A stretch of DNA of 64,000 bases from Pseudomonas mendocina (lineage in GTDB: Bacteria; Pseudomonadota; Gammaproteobacteria; Pseudomonadales; Pseudomonadaceae). Below the pieces are notes generated by a model. It did not search any database and was not told the origin of the DNA. It worked only from the letters and a program-made list of their open reading frames with translations. Each line of letters opens with the position of its first letter. The first letter of the stretch is position 1. The DNA lies in contig NZ_CP027657.1 in assembly GCF_003008615.1 (NCBI RefSeq), positions 806,001-870,000 of the forward strand, in the 5' to 3' direction. Below are positions 8,785 through 17,050 of the stretch, piece after piece. The position numbers and the translations under genes were made by a program.

Positions 8785-10112
8785 AACCCTCGCGCCTGCT
8801 CCTCGGGCTGCTCGGCGGCCTGTTCGCCGCCGCCGTGCTGCTCGGCGCTCTGCCCCTGCTCGGCATACGCCTGGCCAGCAACGTGATGCCGATTGCCTGG
8901 GGTCTGCTGGTAGCCCTGGCGTTGCTCGCCACCCTCGACGCTCTGTGGCTGCGCCGTCTGCCCTCGCCACGCGTGGTGCGCACGCTGCCGGGCAACCTGC
9001 CGCTCGGGCGCTGGAGCGAGGTGCAACTGACGGCTCATCACGACTACACCCAGCCCCTGGATATCACAGTCTTCGACCACATTCCCGAAGGCATGGCATT
9101 CGAGCACCTGCCGCAATGCATGAGCCTGCGTCCGGGCCAGCAGACGCGCATCCTCTATCGCCTCAAGCCACTGGTGCGCGGACATTTCCACTTCAGCCAT
9201 TGCGAACTGGCACTGCCCAGCCCGTTGCGCCTGTGGCAGGCCAGACGCCTGCTGGATCTGCCCGATGAAAGCCGTGTCTACCCCGACTTCGCGCGCCTGT
9301 ACGGCGCCCAGCTCAAGGCCGTGGATGACTGGTTGAGCCAGCTCGGCGTGCGTCAGCGTCCACGTCGCGGCCTGGGCCTGGAGTTCCACCAGTTGCGCGA
9401 GTTTCGCGACGGCGACACCCTGCGCCAGATCGACTGGAAAGCCACCGCGCGCAAGCGCACGCCGATTGCCCGCGAATACCAGGACGAGCGCGACCAGCAG
9501 ATCGTCTTCCTGCTCGATTGCGGCCGGCGCATGCGCAGCCAGGACGATGAACTCTCGCATTTCGATCACGCCCTCAACGCCACGCTGCTGCTCAGTTACG
9601 TGGCGCTACGCCAGGGCGATGCCGTGGGGCTTGCGACCTTTGCCGGCAATCAGTCGCGCTACCTGGCCCCCGTCAAAGGGCCGGCTCAGCTCAACGTGCT
9701 GCTCAATGCCGTCTACGACCTGGAAACCAGCCAGCAACCGGCCGACTTCAGTGCGGCCGCCGACCTTCTGCTGGCCCGTCAACGCCGCCGTGCCCTGGTC
9801 GTGCTGGTGACCAACCTGCGCGACGAAGATGATCAGGATCTTCTCGCCGCCGTGAAGCGCCTGTCGCGCCAGCATCGGGTGTTGATTGCCAGCCTGCGCG
9901 AAGAGGCGCTCGATCGCCTGCGCCACACGCCCGTGGAACAGTTCGATCAGGCCCTGGCCTACTGCGGCACGCTGGATTACCTCAACGCCCGCGCCGAGCT
10001 GCACGAGCGCCTCGCCGCCCACGACGTACCAGTGCTCGACGCCCGGCCAGGTGAACTGGGCCCGGAGCTGGTCAGCAGTTACCTGGCCTGGAAGAAGGCC
10101 GGGGCACTTTAA
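8781..10112 (+). CDS. DUF58 (vWA-like) domain protein
   Basis: The 443-residue protein has two N-terminal hydrophobic helices (about 5-25 and 35-58), then a beta-rich region. The DUF58 core appears at about 195-245 with LREFRDGDTLRQIDWKATARK. A vWA-like strand follows, QQIVFLLDCGRRM, in which the MIDAS DxSxS is replaced by DCGRRM. DUF58 proteins are membrane-anchored partners of MoxR ATPases. It is the last gene of the six-gene operon, starting on the ATGA that ends moxR. About 250 bases without a gene follow before sodB. Confidence 0.87.
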   Translation: MKPSRLLLGLLGGLFAAAVLLGALPLLGIRLASNVMPIAWGLLVALALLATLDALWLRRLPSPRVVRTLPGNLPLGRWSEVQLTAHHDYTQPLDITVFDHIPEGMAFEHLPQCMSLRPGQQTRILYRLKPLVRGHFHFSHCELALPSPLRLWQARRLLDLPDESRVYPDFARLYGAQLKAVDDWLSQLGVRQRPRRGLGLEFHQLREFRDGDTLRQIDWKATARKRTPIAREYQDERDQQIVFLLDCGRRMRSQDDELSHFDHALNATLLLSYVALRQGDAVGLATFAGNQSRYLAPVKGPAQLNVLLNAVYDLETSQQPADFSAAADLLLARQRRRALVVLVTNLRDEDDQDLLAAVKRLSRQHRVLIASLREEALDRLRHTPVEQFDQALAYCGTLDYLNARAELHERLAAHDVPVLDARPGELGPELVSSYLAWKKAGAL

Positions 10113-10364
10113 AAAGCAACACCTCCCACATGCCGCGGTCGAACCCCACATACGGAGACGTAGAGGCCCTGGCATCGGCTTTCCCACACAGTTGTTGCGT
10201 GGTTAAGCCGGGGGGCCGGTGCTATGATCCCCGTTCTGCGGCGCAAGGAGTGGAAACTCCCGCCGCCTGCAGGCTGTAGCGGAACACCGCACTGGCCTGC
10301 TGTTCCGGCCGCCCGTGAACGGCCTCATGCGCATACCGCACACGACCTGAGTAGGAGATAGACC
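10113..10364 (+). promoter_or_regulatory. sodB upstream region with extended -10 promoter
   Basis: This 252-base stretch holds no convincing gene. TGCTATGAT at 10220-10228 matches an extended -10 element (TGnTATAAT), with no good -35 at standard spacing. The sodB Shine-Dalgarno sequence, GTAGGAGATAG, lies just before the ATG at 10365. Confidence 0.4.
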
Positions 10365-10946
10365 ATGGCTTTCGAATTGCCGCCGCTGCCTTACGAAAAG
10401 AACGCTCTCGAGCCTCACATTTCCGCCGAGACCCTGGAATTCCACCACGACAAGCACCACAACACCTACGTGGTGAACCTGAACAACCTGGTGCCGGGCA
10501 CCGAGTTCGAAGGCAAGAGTCTGGAAGAGATCGTCAAGACTTCCTCGGGCGGCATCTTCAACAACGCCGCTCAGGTGTGGAACCACACCTTCTACTGGAA
10601 CTGCCTGTCGCCCAATGGCGGTGGCCAGCCGACCGGCGCCCTGGCTGACGCCATCAACGCTGCCTTCGGTTCCTTCGACAAGTTCAAGGAAGAATTCAGC
10701 AAGGTTTCCATCGGCACCTTCGGCTCCGGCTGGGGCTGGCTGGTGAAGAAAGCTGACGGTTCCCTGGCCCTGGCCAGCACCATCGGCGCCGGCTGCCCGC
10801 TGACCAGCGGCGACACTCCGCTGCTGACCTGCGACGTCTGGGAACACGCTTACTACATCGACTACCGCAACCTGCGTCCGAAGTACGTCGAAGCGTTCTG
10901 GAACCTGGTCAACTGGGACTTCGTTGCCCAGAACTACGCGGCCTGA
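10365..10946 (+). CDS. sodB: Superoxide dismutase, Fe type
   Basis: SodB converts superoxide to hydrogen peroxide and oxygen in the cytoplasm. The 193-residue protein shows all four metal ligands at the expected positions: H27, H74, D157 and H161 (the last two within [12 protein letters not shown]). AGGAG lies about 8 bases before the ATG. Length and sequence are typical of Pseudomonas Fe-SOD. It is a single-gene unit with its own promoter and terminator. The proximity to bifA recalls PA4366-PA4367, although here the amt pair lies between them. Confidence 0.97.
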   Translation: MAFELPPLPYEKNALEPHISAETLEFHHDKHHNTYVVNLNNLVPGTEFEGKSLEEIVKTSSGGIFNNAAQVWNHTFYWNCLSPNGGGQPTGALADAINAAFGSFDKFKEEFSKVSIGTFGSGWGWLVKKADGSLALASTIGAGCPLTSGDTPLLTCDVWEHAYYIDYRNLRPKYVEAFWNLVNWDFVAQNYAA

Positions 10947-10967
10947 GTCCAAGCCTCGTAACGCAAG

Positions 10968-10993
10968 AACCCGGCCTCTCGGCCGGGTTTTTC
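10968..10993 (+). terminator. Rho-independent terminator of sodB
   Basis: A perfect 9-bp stem, AACCCGGCC (10968-10976) with GGCCGGGTT (10981-10989), a TCTC loop and a T run. Confidence 0.9.
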
Positions 10994-11046
10994 GTTTCTG
11001 CCCCGAATATTCAGAAATGGGGGACGCCCTCCTATGCAGCCTCAGG

Positions 11047-11691
11047 TTAGAGCAGGCGTCGCGGAGAAAACGCCACCTCCTGTTCTTCCACTCGACTGAC
11101 CGCCTGACTGAGCACCCGATCCGCTCGTACTGGACCGAGAAACTCGCACAAGCCGATATAGAGCAGATTGAGCAACTTGCGCAGCTGTTCCAGACCGAGG
11201 CTTTCTATGCCCTCTTGCGTCCCCTGCTCCAGCCAGGCCCGCAGCCGAGTGGCCAGCTCCGCCCCGATCTGCATCCCTCCCAGGTTGCCAGCAGCGAATC
11301 GACGCAAGGCCTGCTGCTGCGGTACTTCCAGTTGTTCCAGCAATGCCTGACTGAGCGAGAGGAAGGTTTTCTGGGCGGCAGCATCCGGCTTGGCCACACT
11401 GCGAATCGCCTCGTTACGGCCCTGGCGCCAGGCCAGTAATTGTTCTTCCGGATCCGGCAACAACTGCGAGGGCGGCCCGGTCAAGGCGCCGACCAGCTCG
11501 CGATACAGACGCGCGCGCTCGAGCTTGCGCTCAGTGCGCAGAACCACTTCGGCGAGAAACTCATTGAGTGCAAAGGGCGGCTTGTCGGCGTACTTGCTCT
11601 CCCACAATGCCAGCAGGGGCCAGATTTCCTCCTCGGAGAAGTGTCCGGCCAGGCCGGTATAGATGGCGCGGCGACGAAGGCTCAGTCTCAT
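11047..11691 (-). CDS. Uncharacterised helical protein downstream of amt
   Basis: The 214-residue protein starts MRLSLRRRAIYTGLAGHFSEEE and is rich in L, E, R and Q, predicting an all-helical soluble protein. I recognise no domain. The ATG at 11691 is two bases after the amt stop, with a GAGGAGG sequence upstream; an in-frame ATG at 11712 would overlap amt by 19 bases. The arrangement implies co-transcription and coupled translation with the ammonium transporter. It takes the position where glnK is usually found, but it does not resemble a PII protein. Confidence 0.7.
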   Translation of the reverse strand: MRLSLRRRAIYTGLAGHFSEEEIWPLLALWESKYADKPPFALNEFLAEVVLRTERKLERARLYRELVGALTGPPSQLLPDPEEQLLAWRQGRNEAIRSVAKPDAAAQKTFLSLSQALLEQLEVPQQQALRRFAAGNLGGMQIGAELATRLRAWLEQGTQEGIESLGLEQLRKLLNLLYIGLCEFLGPVRADRVLSQAVSRVEEQEVAFSPRRLL

Positions 11692-11693
11692 CC

Positions 11694-12989
11694 TCAGCCC
11701 CTCCTCGACCACTGCTCACTATCGAAGGTCTGCGCCAGGTTGAATTCTGGATACCCCACCTCGGCGTGCTCGGCAAAATCGAGCCCGCGCTGTTCCTGCT
11801 GCGGCGTCACGCGCAGACCGATGGTCTTGGCCAGCAGCAGGTACATCAGCAGCGCCATGGGAAATGCCCAGAGGAAAGCAGAAGCGGCGCCCAACGCCTG
11901 AATCGCCACGCGCGACCAGTTGAACAGATCGCCCTGATAGAACAACCCCGCGGCCAGCGTGCCCCAGATGCCGGCAAAGCCATGCACAGACACTGCACCG
12001 ACGACATCGTCGATACGCAACCGGTCGAGCAGGCGCATGCCGAACACCACCACGAAACCAGCCAGCAAACCGCTGAGCGCGGCGAACCCCGGAGCCATCG
12101 TCGCGCAGCCTGCCGTGATTCCCACCAGCCCCCCGAGCGAGCCGTTGACGGTGGTGGTCAGCAGGATCGGGCTGGCGGTACTGCGCTGTGCCAACAAGGC
12201 ACCAATGGCACCAGAAACAGCAGCAAGGTGGGTATTCAGAGCGATCAATCCCAGACTGGTGCTGACCTCCAGATTGCTCCCGGCATTGAAGCCGAACCAG
12301 CCGAACCAGAGGATGAAACCGCCCAGCGCCACCATGCCGAGATTGTGGCCGGGAATCATCCGCGCCTCACCGTCACTGCCGAAGCGACCCAGTCGTGGCC
12401 CGAGTACCAGAATGCCAGCCAATGCACACCAGGCACCGACGCTATGCACCACGGTAGAACCGGCGAAGTCGACGAACCCCATCTTGGCCAGCCAACCCTG
12501 ACCACCATAGACACCGCTCCATACCCAACTACCAAATATCGGGTAGATCACACCACTGATCAGCACCGCGCCAATCAGATACGCCGAGTAACGCGTGCGC
12601 TCGGCCATCGCGCCACTGGCGATGGTCGCCGCAGTGACAGCGAACATCATCTGAAACAATAGGAAGGTGTAATCCCAGGGCTCGCCCTCGTGCAGACCGA
12701 AATGGCTCATGCCGAACCAGCCTGTGAGGTTGCTGCCGAACATCAGGCCGAAGCCCACCAGCCAGAAGACGATGCCGCCCACGCAGCTGTCCATGTAGTT
12801 CTTCATCATCACGTTGACCGCATTCTTCGCGCGCGACATGCCGCTTTCCAACAAGGCGAAACCGGCCTGCATGAAGAACACCAGGACACTGGCCAGCACG
12901 ATCCAGGCGATATTGATCGCCTCGTCATCGGCGGCATGTGCATACGGGGTAAAGCAGACAACGACGAACCACAGCCACAGTGTTTTCAT
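11694..12989 (-). CDS. amt: Amt-family ammonium transporter
   Basis: A channel-type ammonium transporter of the inner membrane with 431 residues. It has a cleavable-looking N-terminal hydrophobic segment ending in YAHAADD, and about eleven transmembrane helices. Family signatures visible are FALLESGMSRAKNAVNVMMKN, DFAGSTVVHSVGAW (first pore His), HNLGMVALGGFILWFGWFGFNAGS and AVSVHGFAGIWG (second pore His). GAGGGGG precedes the ATG. It is divergent from bifA across a 255-base gap. No glnK is adjacent, which is unusual for amtB but common for secondary Amt paralogues. Confidence 0.93.
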   Translation of the reverse strand: MKTLWLWFVVVCFTPYAHAADDEAINIAWIVLASVLVFFMQAGFALLESGMSRAKNAVNVMMKNYMDSCVGGIVFWLVGFGLMFGSNLTGWFGMSHFGLHEGEPWDYTFLLFQMMFAVTAATIASGAMAERTRYSAYLIGAVLISGVIYPIFGSWVWSGVYGGQGWLAKMGFVDFAGSTVVHSVGAWCALAGILVLGPRLGRFGSDGEARMIPGHNLGMVALGGFILWFGWFGFNAGSNLEVSTSLGLIALNTHLAAVSGAIGALLAQRSTASPILLTTTVNGSLGGLVGITAGCATMAPGFAALSGLLAGFVVVFGMRLLDRLRIDDVVGAVSVHGFAGIWGTLAAGLFYQGDLFNWSRVAIQALGAASAFLWAFPMALLMYLLLAKTIGLRVTPQQEQRGLDFAEHAEVGYPEFNLAQTFDSEQWSRRG

Positions 12990-13244
12990 CCGAGCCCCCT
13001 CATAATGGTCACGTCAGCCTTCGCAACTCTTGTGCCAGCCATTGGCCATGTCAGATAGCGCTCAAGTCCGCGAAATTCGCACCGACACAGAGCAAGGGGC
13101 ACGGCCAGAGGGATTGCCACGCACCATGAGCGATCCTTGAAAACAAAAAGTGCCACCAGTGATGATGGCCCTTTGACGGCTAGGTCGAGATTGCCAATAC
13201 TCTCGTCTGACTGACGCTGTAAGCATCGACACAAGGAATTGCCT

Positions 13245-15299
13245 TTGAAGCTGGAATTGAAGAACAGCTTGTCACTCAAGTTGCTCCGCGTAGTGCTGCT
13301 GTCGGCACTGGTAGTGGGAGTGGTGCTGAGCTGCGCGCAGATCGTGTTCGATGCCTACAAGACGCGCCAGGCGGTTGCCAATGACGCGCAACGCATTCTG
13401 GGGATGTTCCGCGACCCATCGACCCAGGCCGTGTACAGCCTGGATCGGGAAATGGGCATGCAGGTGATCGAAGGCCTGTTTCAGCACGAGTCGGTGCGCT
13501 ACGCCGCCATCGGCCACCCCAACGAGCCCATGCTGGCGGAAAAATCCCGCGACCTGGCGCAGATCCCGACACGCTGGCTGACCGACCCGATTCTCGGCCA
13601 GGAGCAGCAGTTCTCCACCAAACTGGTTGGCCGAGGCCCCTACAGCGAATACTACGGCGACCTCAACATCACCCTCGACACGGCCCCTTACGGTGAGAGC
13701 TTCGTCACCAACTCGGTGATCATCTTCATCTCCGGCGTGTTACGCGCCATGGCCATGGGCCTGGTGCTGTACCTGGTCTATCACTGGCTGCTGACCAAAC
13801 CGCTGTCGAAGATCATCGAGCACCTGACCCACATCAACCCGGATCGCCCCAGCGAACACAAGTTGCCCATGCTCAAGGGCAACGAGAAGAACGAACTGGG
13901 CTTGTGGATCAACACCGCCAACCAGCTTCTATCCTCCATCGAGCGCAACACCCACCTGCGCCGGGAGGCCGAGAACAGCCTGCTGCGCATGGCTCAGTAC
14001 GACTTCCTTACCGGCCTGCCCAACCGCCAGCAACTGCAGCAGCAGCTCGACCAGATTCTCGAAGACGCCGGCCGCCTGCAACGCCGCGTCGCCGTGCTGT
14101 GTGTCGGTCTGGACGATTTCAAGGGCATCAACGAGCAATTCAGCTACCAGAGCGGCGACCAGCTACTGCTCGCGCTCTCCGACCGCCTGCGTAGTCACAG
14201 TGGCCGTCTTGGCGCCCTGGCGCGTCTTGGTGGCGACCAGTTCGCCCTGGTTCAGGCCGATATCGAGCAGCCCTACGAAGCCGCCGAACTGGCGCAGAGC
14301 GTGCTCGATGACCTGGAACTACCCTTCCTGCTCGACCATCAGGAAGTGCGTCTGCGCGCCACCATCGGTATCACCCTGTTCCCGGAAGATGGCGACAGCA
14401 CCGAGAAGCTGCTGCAGAAAGCCGAACAGACCATGACCCTGGCCAAGAGCCGCTCGCGCAATCGCTACCAGTTCTACATCGCCAGCGTCGACAGCGAGAT
14501 GCGTCGCCGTCGCGAGCTGGAGAAGGATCTACGCGACGCCCTGGCGCAGAACCAGCTGCACCTGGTCTATCAGCCGCAGGTGGATTATCGCGACCACCGC
14601 GTGGTCGGCGTCGAAGCGCTGCTGCGCTGGCAACACCCGCAGCATGGTTTCGTTCCACCGGATCTGTTCATTCCGCTGGCCGAACAGAACGGCACCATCA
14701 TTCCCATCGGCGAATGGATTCTCGACCAGACCTGTCGCCAATTGCGCGAATGGCACGACCAGGGGTTCACCGACCTGCGTATGGCCATCAACCTGTCCAC
14801 CGTGCAGCTGCACCACTCGGAGCTGCCGCGCGTGGTCAACAACCTGATGCAGGTCTACCGCCTGCCACCGAAGAGCCTCGAGCTGGAAGTCACCGAAACC
14901 GGCCTGATGGAAGACATCAGCACGGCCGCGCAGCACCTGCTCAGCCTGCGCCGCTCAGGTGCGCTGATCGCCATCGACGACTTCGGTACCGGCTACTCCT
15001 CGCTGAGCTATCTGAAGAGCCTGCCGCTGGACAAGATCAAGATCGACAAGAGCTTCGTGCAGGATCTGCTCGAAGACGAGGACGACGCTACCATCGTTCG
15101 CGCCATCATCCAGTTGGGCAAGAGCCTGGGCATGCAGGTAATCGCCGAAGGTGTGGAAACCGCCGAACAGGAGGCCTACATCATCGCTCAGGGCTGTCAC
15201 GAGGGTCAGGGTTATCTGTACAGCAAACCGCTGCCGGCGCGCGAATTGACCCTGTTCCTCAAGCAGGCAAGACGCCTGAGTTCTGCCGCGACACTCTAG
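13245..15299 (+). CDS. bifA: BifA, membrane-bound c-di-GMP phosphodiesterase (GGDQF-EAL)
   Basis: BifA degrades c-di-GMP and so reduces biofilm formation and promotes motility. The 684-residue protein has an N-terminal transmembrane helix (about 10-32), a periplasmic sensor section, a second helix (about 155-180), a GGDEF domain (about 245-400) and an EAL domain (about 420-670). The GGDEF motif is degenerate (RLGGDQF), as in P. aeruginosa BifA. The EAL domain keeps EALLRW, DDFGTGYSSLSYL and EGVET, so it should be active. The start is a TTG: AAGGAA at 13233-13238 is 6 bases from the TTG at 13245 and directly abuts an in-frame TTG at 13239. Confidence 0.93.
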   Translation: MKLELKNSLSLKLLRVVLLSALVVGVVLSCAQIVFDAYKTRQAVANDAQRILGMFRDPSTQAVYSLDREMGMQVIEGLFQHESVRYAAIGHPNEPMLAEKSRDLAQIPTRWLTDPILGQEQQFSTKLVGRGPYSEYYGDLNITLDTAPYGESFVTNSVIIFISGVLRAMAMGLVLYLVYHWLLTKPLSKIIEHLTHINPDRPSEHKLPMLKGNEKNELGLWINTANQLLSSIERNTHLRREAENSLLRMAQYDFLTGLPNRQQLQQQLDQILEDAGRLQRRVAVLCVGLDDFKGINEQFSYQSGDQLLLALSDRLRSHSGRLGALARLGGDQFALVQADIEQPYEAAELAQSVLDDLELPFLLDHQEVRLRATIGITLFPEDGDSTEKLLQKAEQTMTLAKSRSRNRYQFYIASVDSEMRRRRELEKDLRDALAQNQLHLVYQPQVDYRDHRVVGVEALLRWQHPQHGFVPPDLFIPLAEQNGTIIPIGEWILDQTCRQLREWHDQGFTDLRMAINLSTVQLHHSELPRVVNNLMQVYRLPPKSLELEVTETGLMEDISTAAQHLLSLRRSGALIAIDDFGTGYSSLSYLKSLPLDKIKIDKSFVQDLLEDEDDATIVRAIIQLGKSLGMQVIAEGVETAEQEAYIIAQGCHEGQGYLYSKPLPARELTLFLKQARRLSSAATL

Positions 15300-15321
15300 A
15301 CGGCCACCGCAAGGAAAAGCC

Positions 15322-15342
15322 GGTGCGCATGGCGCACCCTAC
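15322..15342. repeat. REP-like palindrome, type 1
   Basis: GGTGCGCATGGCGCACCCTAC, read here in 21 bases, is the same unit found (either orientation) at 29871, 54313 and 54356, and with changes at 18461 and 46311. It is a short imperfect palindrome in the intergenic gap after bifA. Confidence 0.8.
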
Positions 15343-15380
15343 AATGTCGCACACAGCCTCAGCATCACCGAGGGCGCGCT

Positions 15381-16286
15381 TTACCAGTGCTGCACGCCGA
15401 ACAGCCAGGCCGTGGACAGCGCACCTGCCAGACACAGCGCCGCGCCTGCGGCAGCCTGCCAATAGAAACTGCGCGCCAGCTCGTCCTCTCCGCTATTGGA
15501 AAGAATGAAGGGCTGACGCTCACCGGGCTTGCTCATCTGGTGCCGCGCAGGCTGCGCTGCCTTGCGCCGATGCCGATCCTCGGCTTCGAGTTGCGCCGCC
15601 AGGCGCACACGATTCCACTCCAGCTCATCGAGTTCACCATTACCGTCGCTGTCGAAACGCCGCAGCAAGCCGACGTAATCGCCTTTCCACTCACGGATCA
15701 CCTCGCCCTGAGCCGAGTGCATGTCGAAACCCTGCTGCGCAGCGCCGTGAGTACGGAAATCGCCGATGGCATACAGCGGTTGGCCGGCATGAAAACGCTC
15801 TTCGCTGTAGCGGTAGCGTTTGCCGCTGGTGAGAAAACCGAACAGCCCGGTCTTGGCTGGGCCCAGAGGGTGACGCAGGTTACCCTCCCAGACCTCGCGA
15901 ACTGCCGTGCGAATCTCCGCCCCGCGCGGGTCGATCAGGCACTCACCGGTGCCATCGACCAGGCGCAACCAGGTATCGCTGGCGCCACTCTCGACAACCC
16001 GCCAACTGCGTTTCTTGTCGCTGGAGACGTACTCTTCGATACGGAAGCGCCACCACAGGCAGGGTTTGCCAGTCAGCGGCCCGCGAGTCTGCACATCCGG
16101 CAGTTCTTCGAGCACACCATAAAGTTCGACATAGCCCTGCGCCGCCGAACGAATCTTCGAAGTTGGCGTGTCGAGCAGGTGGCGTGCCTGCGACCAACGT
16201 CGCAAGCACCACCAACCACCGCCCAGGCAGGCACCGAGGGTGAAGAACAGTGCGACCAGAAAGCCGAGAGGATCGCCGTGCATCAT
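15381..16286 (-). CDS. GIDE-domain membrane protein with EF-hand motif
   Basis: The 301-residue protein has an N-terminal transmembrane helix (about 8-28), then a domain with ELPDVQTRGPLTGKPCLWWRFRIEEY followed by SDTWLRLVDGTGECLIDPRGAEI and an ERFHAGQPLYAIGDF segment. This is the pattern of the GIDE domain found in mitochondrial MULAN/MUL1. An EF-hand-like loop, DSDGNGELDELEW, follows (about 212-225), and a second hydrophobic helix lies near the C-terminus. No RING domain is present, so ubiquitin-ligase activity is not implied. Its ATG is one base after the lemA stop, so the two are one unit, a pairing seen in many bacteria. Confidence 0.82.
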   Translation of the reverse strand: MMHGDPLGFLVALFFTLGACLGGGWWCLRRWSQARHLLDTPTSKIRSAAQGYVELYGVLEELPDVQTRGPLTGKPCLWWRFRIEEYVSSDKKRSWRVVESGASDTWLRLVDGTGECLIDPRGAEIRTAVREVWEGNLRHPLGPAKTGLFGFLTSGKRYRYSEERFHAGQPLYAIGDFRTHGAAQQGFDMHSAQGEVIREWKGDYVGLLRRFDSDGNGELDELEWNRVRLAAQLEAEDRHRRKAAQPARHQMSKPGERQPFILSNSGEDELARSFYWQAAAGAALCLAGALSTAWLFGVQHW

Positions 16287-16287
16287 C

Positions 16288-16860
16288 TCAGTTGAACAGG
16301 GACTTGATATCGACGTCGGCTTTCTCCGCGTCGCTGAACACCAGCAACTCGGCCGCCTGGAAGTTGAACATGCGCGCGATGATCACATCCGGAAACTGCT
16401 CGATGCGCACGTTGTTGAGATTGACCGCTTCGTTGTACAACTCACGCCGGTCGGCGATGCCGTTTTCCAGACCGCTGATGCGTTGCTGCAGATGCTGGAA
16501 GCTGTCATTGGCCTTGAGCTCCGGGTAGTTCTCGGCCAGGGCGAACAATTGCCCCAGGCCGGCGCGCAGACCACTTTCGGCCTTGCCCAGGGCGCCTACG
16601 TCATGTTGTTCGCGAGCACTGGCAACCGCGCTGCGCGCCGCGATTACACGTTCCAGCGTGGAGCCTTCGTACTGCATGTACTGCTTGCAGGTTTCCACCA
16701 GCTTGGGCAGCTCGTCATGACGCTGCTTGAGCAACACGTCGATATTCGACCAGGCCTTGCTCACTCCATGCTTGAGACGCACCAGGCCGTTGTACAACGA
16801 CACCGCGTAGGCGCCCAGCAAAATGAGGACGACGATCAGGATCACGGCGGTCAGGCTCAT
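16288..16860 (-). CDS. lemA: LemA family protein
   Basis: The 190-residue protein has one N-terminal transmembrane helix (about 4-22) and a long helical body. Characteristic LemA sequence includes YNGLVRLKHGVSKAWSNIDVLLKQRHDELPKLV and, near the end, YNEAVNLNNVRIEQFPDVIIARMFNF. This LemA is the small membrane protein family, not the GacS sensor kinase also once called LemA. GGAG precedes the ATG by 8 bases. It is transcribed with the GIDE gene directly downstream; function unknown. Confidence 0.9.
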   Translation of the reverse strand: MSLTAVILIVVLILLGAYAVSLYNGLVRLKHGVSKAWSNIDVLLKQRHDELPKLVETCKQYMQYEGSTLERVIAARSAVASAREQHDVGALGKAESGLRAGLGQLFALAENYPELKANDSFQHLQQRISGLENGIADRRELYNEAVNLNNVRIEQFPDVIIARMFNFQAAELLVFSDAEKADVDIKSLFN

Positions 16861-16964
16861 GCAGTTTTCTCCATGCAGAACTGCGAATCGGGTGCTGGCA
16901 TTCTAACGGCAGTCACGGGCGGCGGAAGCGATATCCCGCACAGCAACGAATAATGGCCTTTACA

Positions 16965-16989
16965 CATAATGCGAAACATTTGCATTATG
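16965..16989. promoter_or_regulatory. 25-bp dyad upstream of the imelysin gene
   Basis: CATAATGC (16965-16972) and GCATTATG (16982-16989) form a perfect 8-bp inverted repeat around a 9-base partly symmetric centre. The ATAATG/CATTAT arms resemble a Fur box, and imelysin-family genes are commonly iron-regulated, so Fur is a reasonable candidate regulator. This is inference. Confidence 0.45.
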
Positions 16990-17050
16990 TTGCAGTTTTT
17001 CAGGTACCCCTGCGTACCATCCACATTCTGTACATGCAAAGGACCACGCC

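Noticed and set aside
11568..12662. Long plus-strand open frame opposite amt
   Set aside because: Its Q/H/T-rich composition mirrors the codon bias of the amt gene; no start signal and no recognisable domain.
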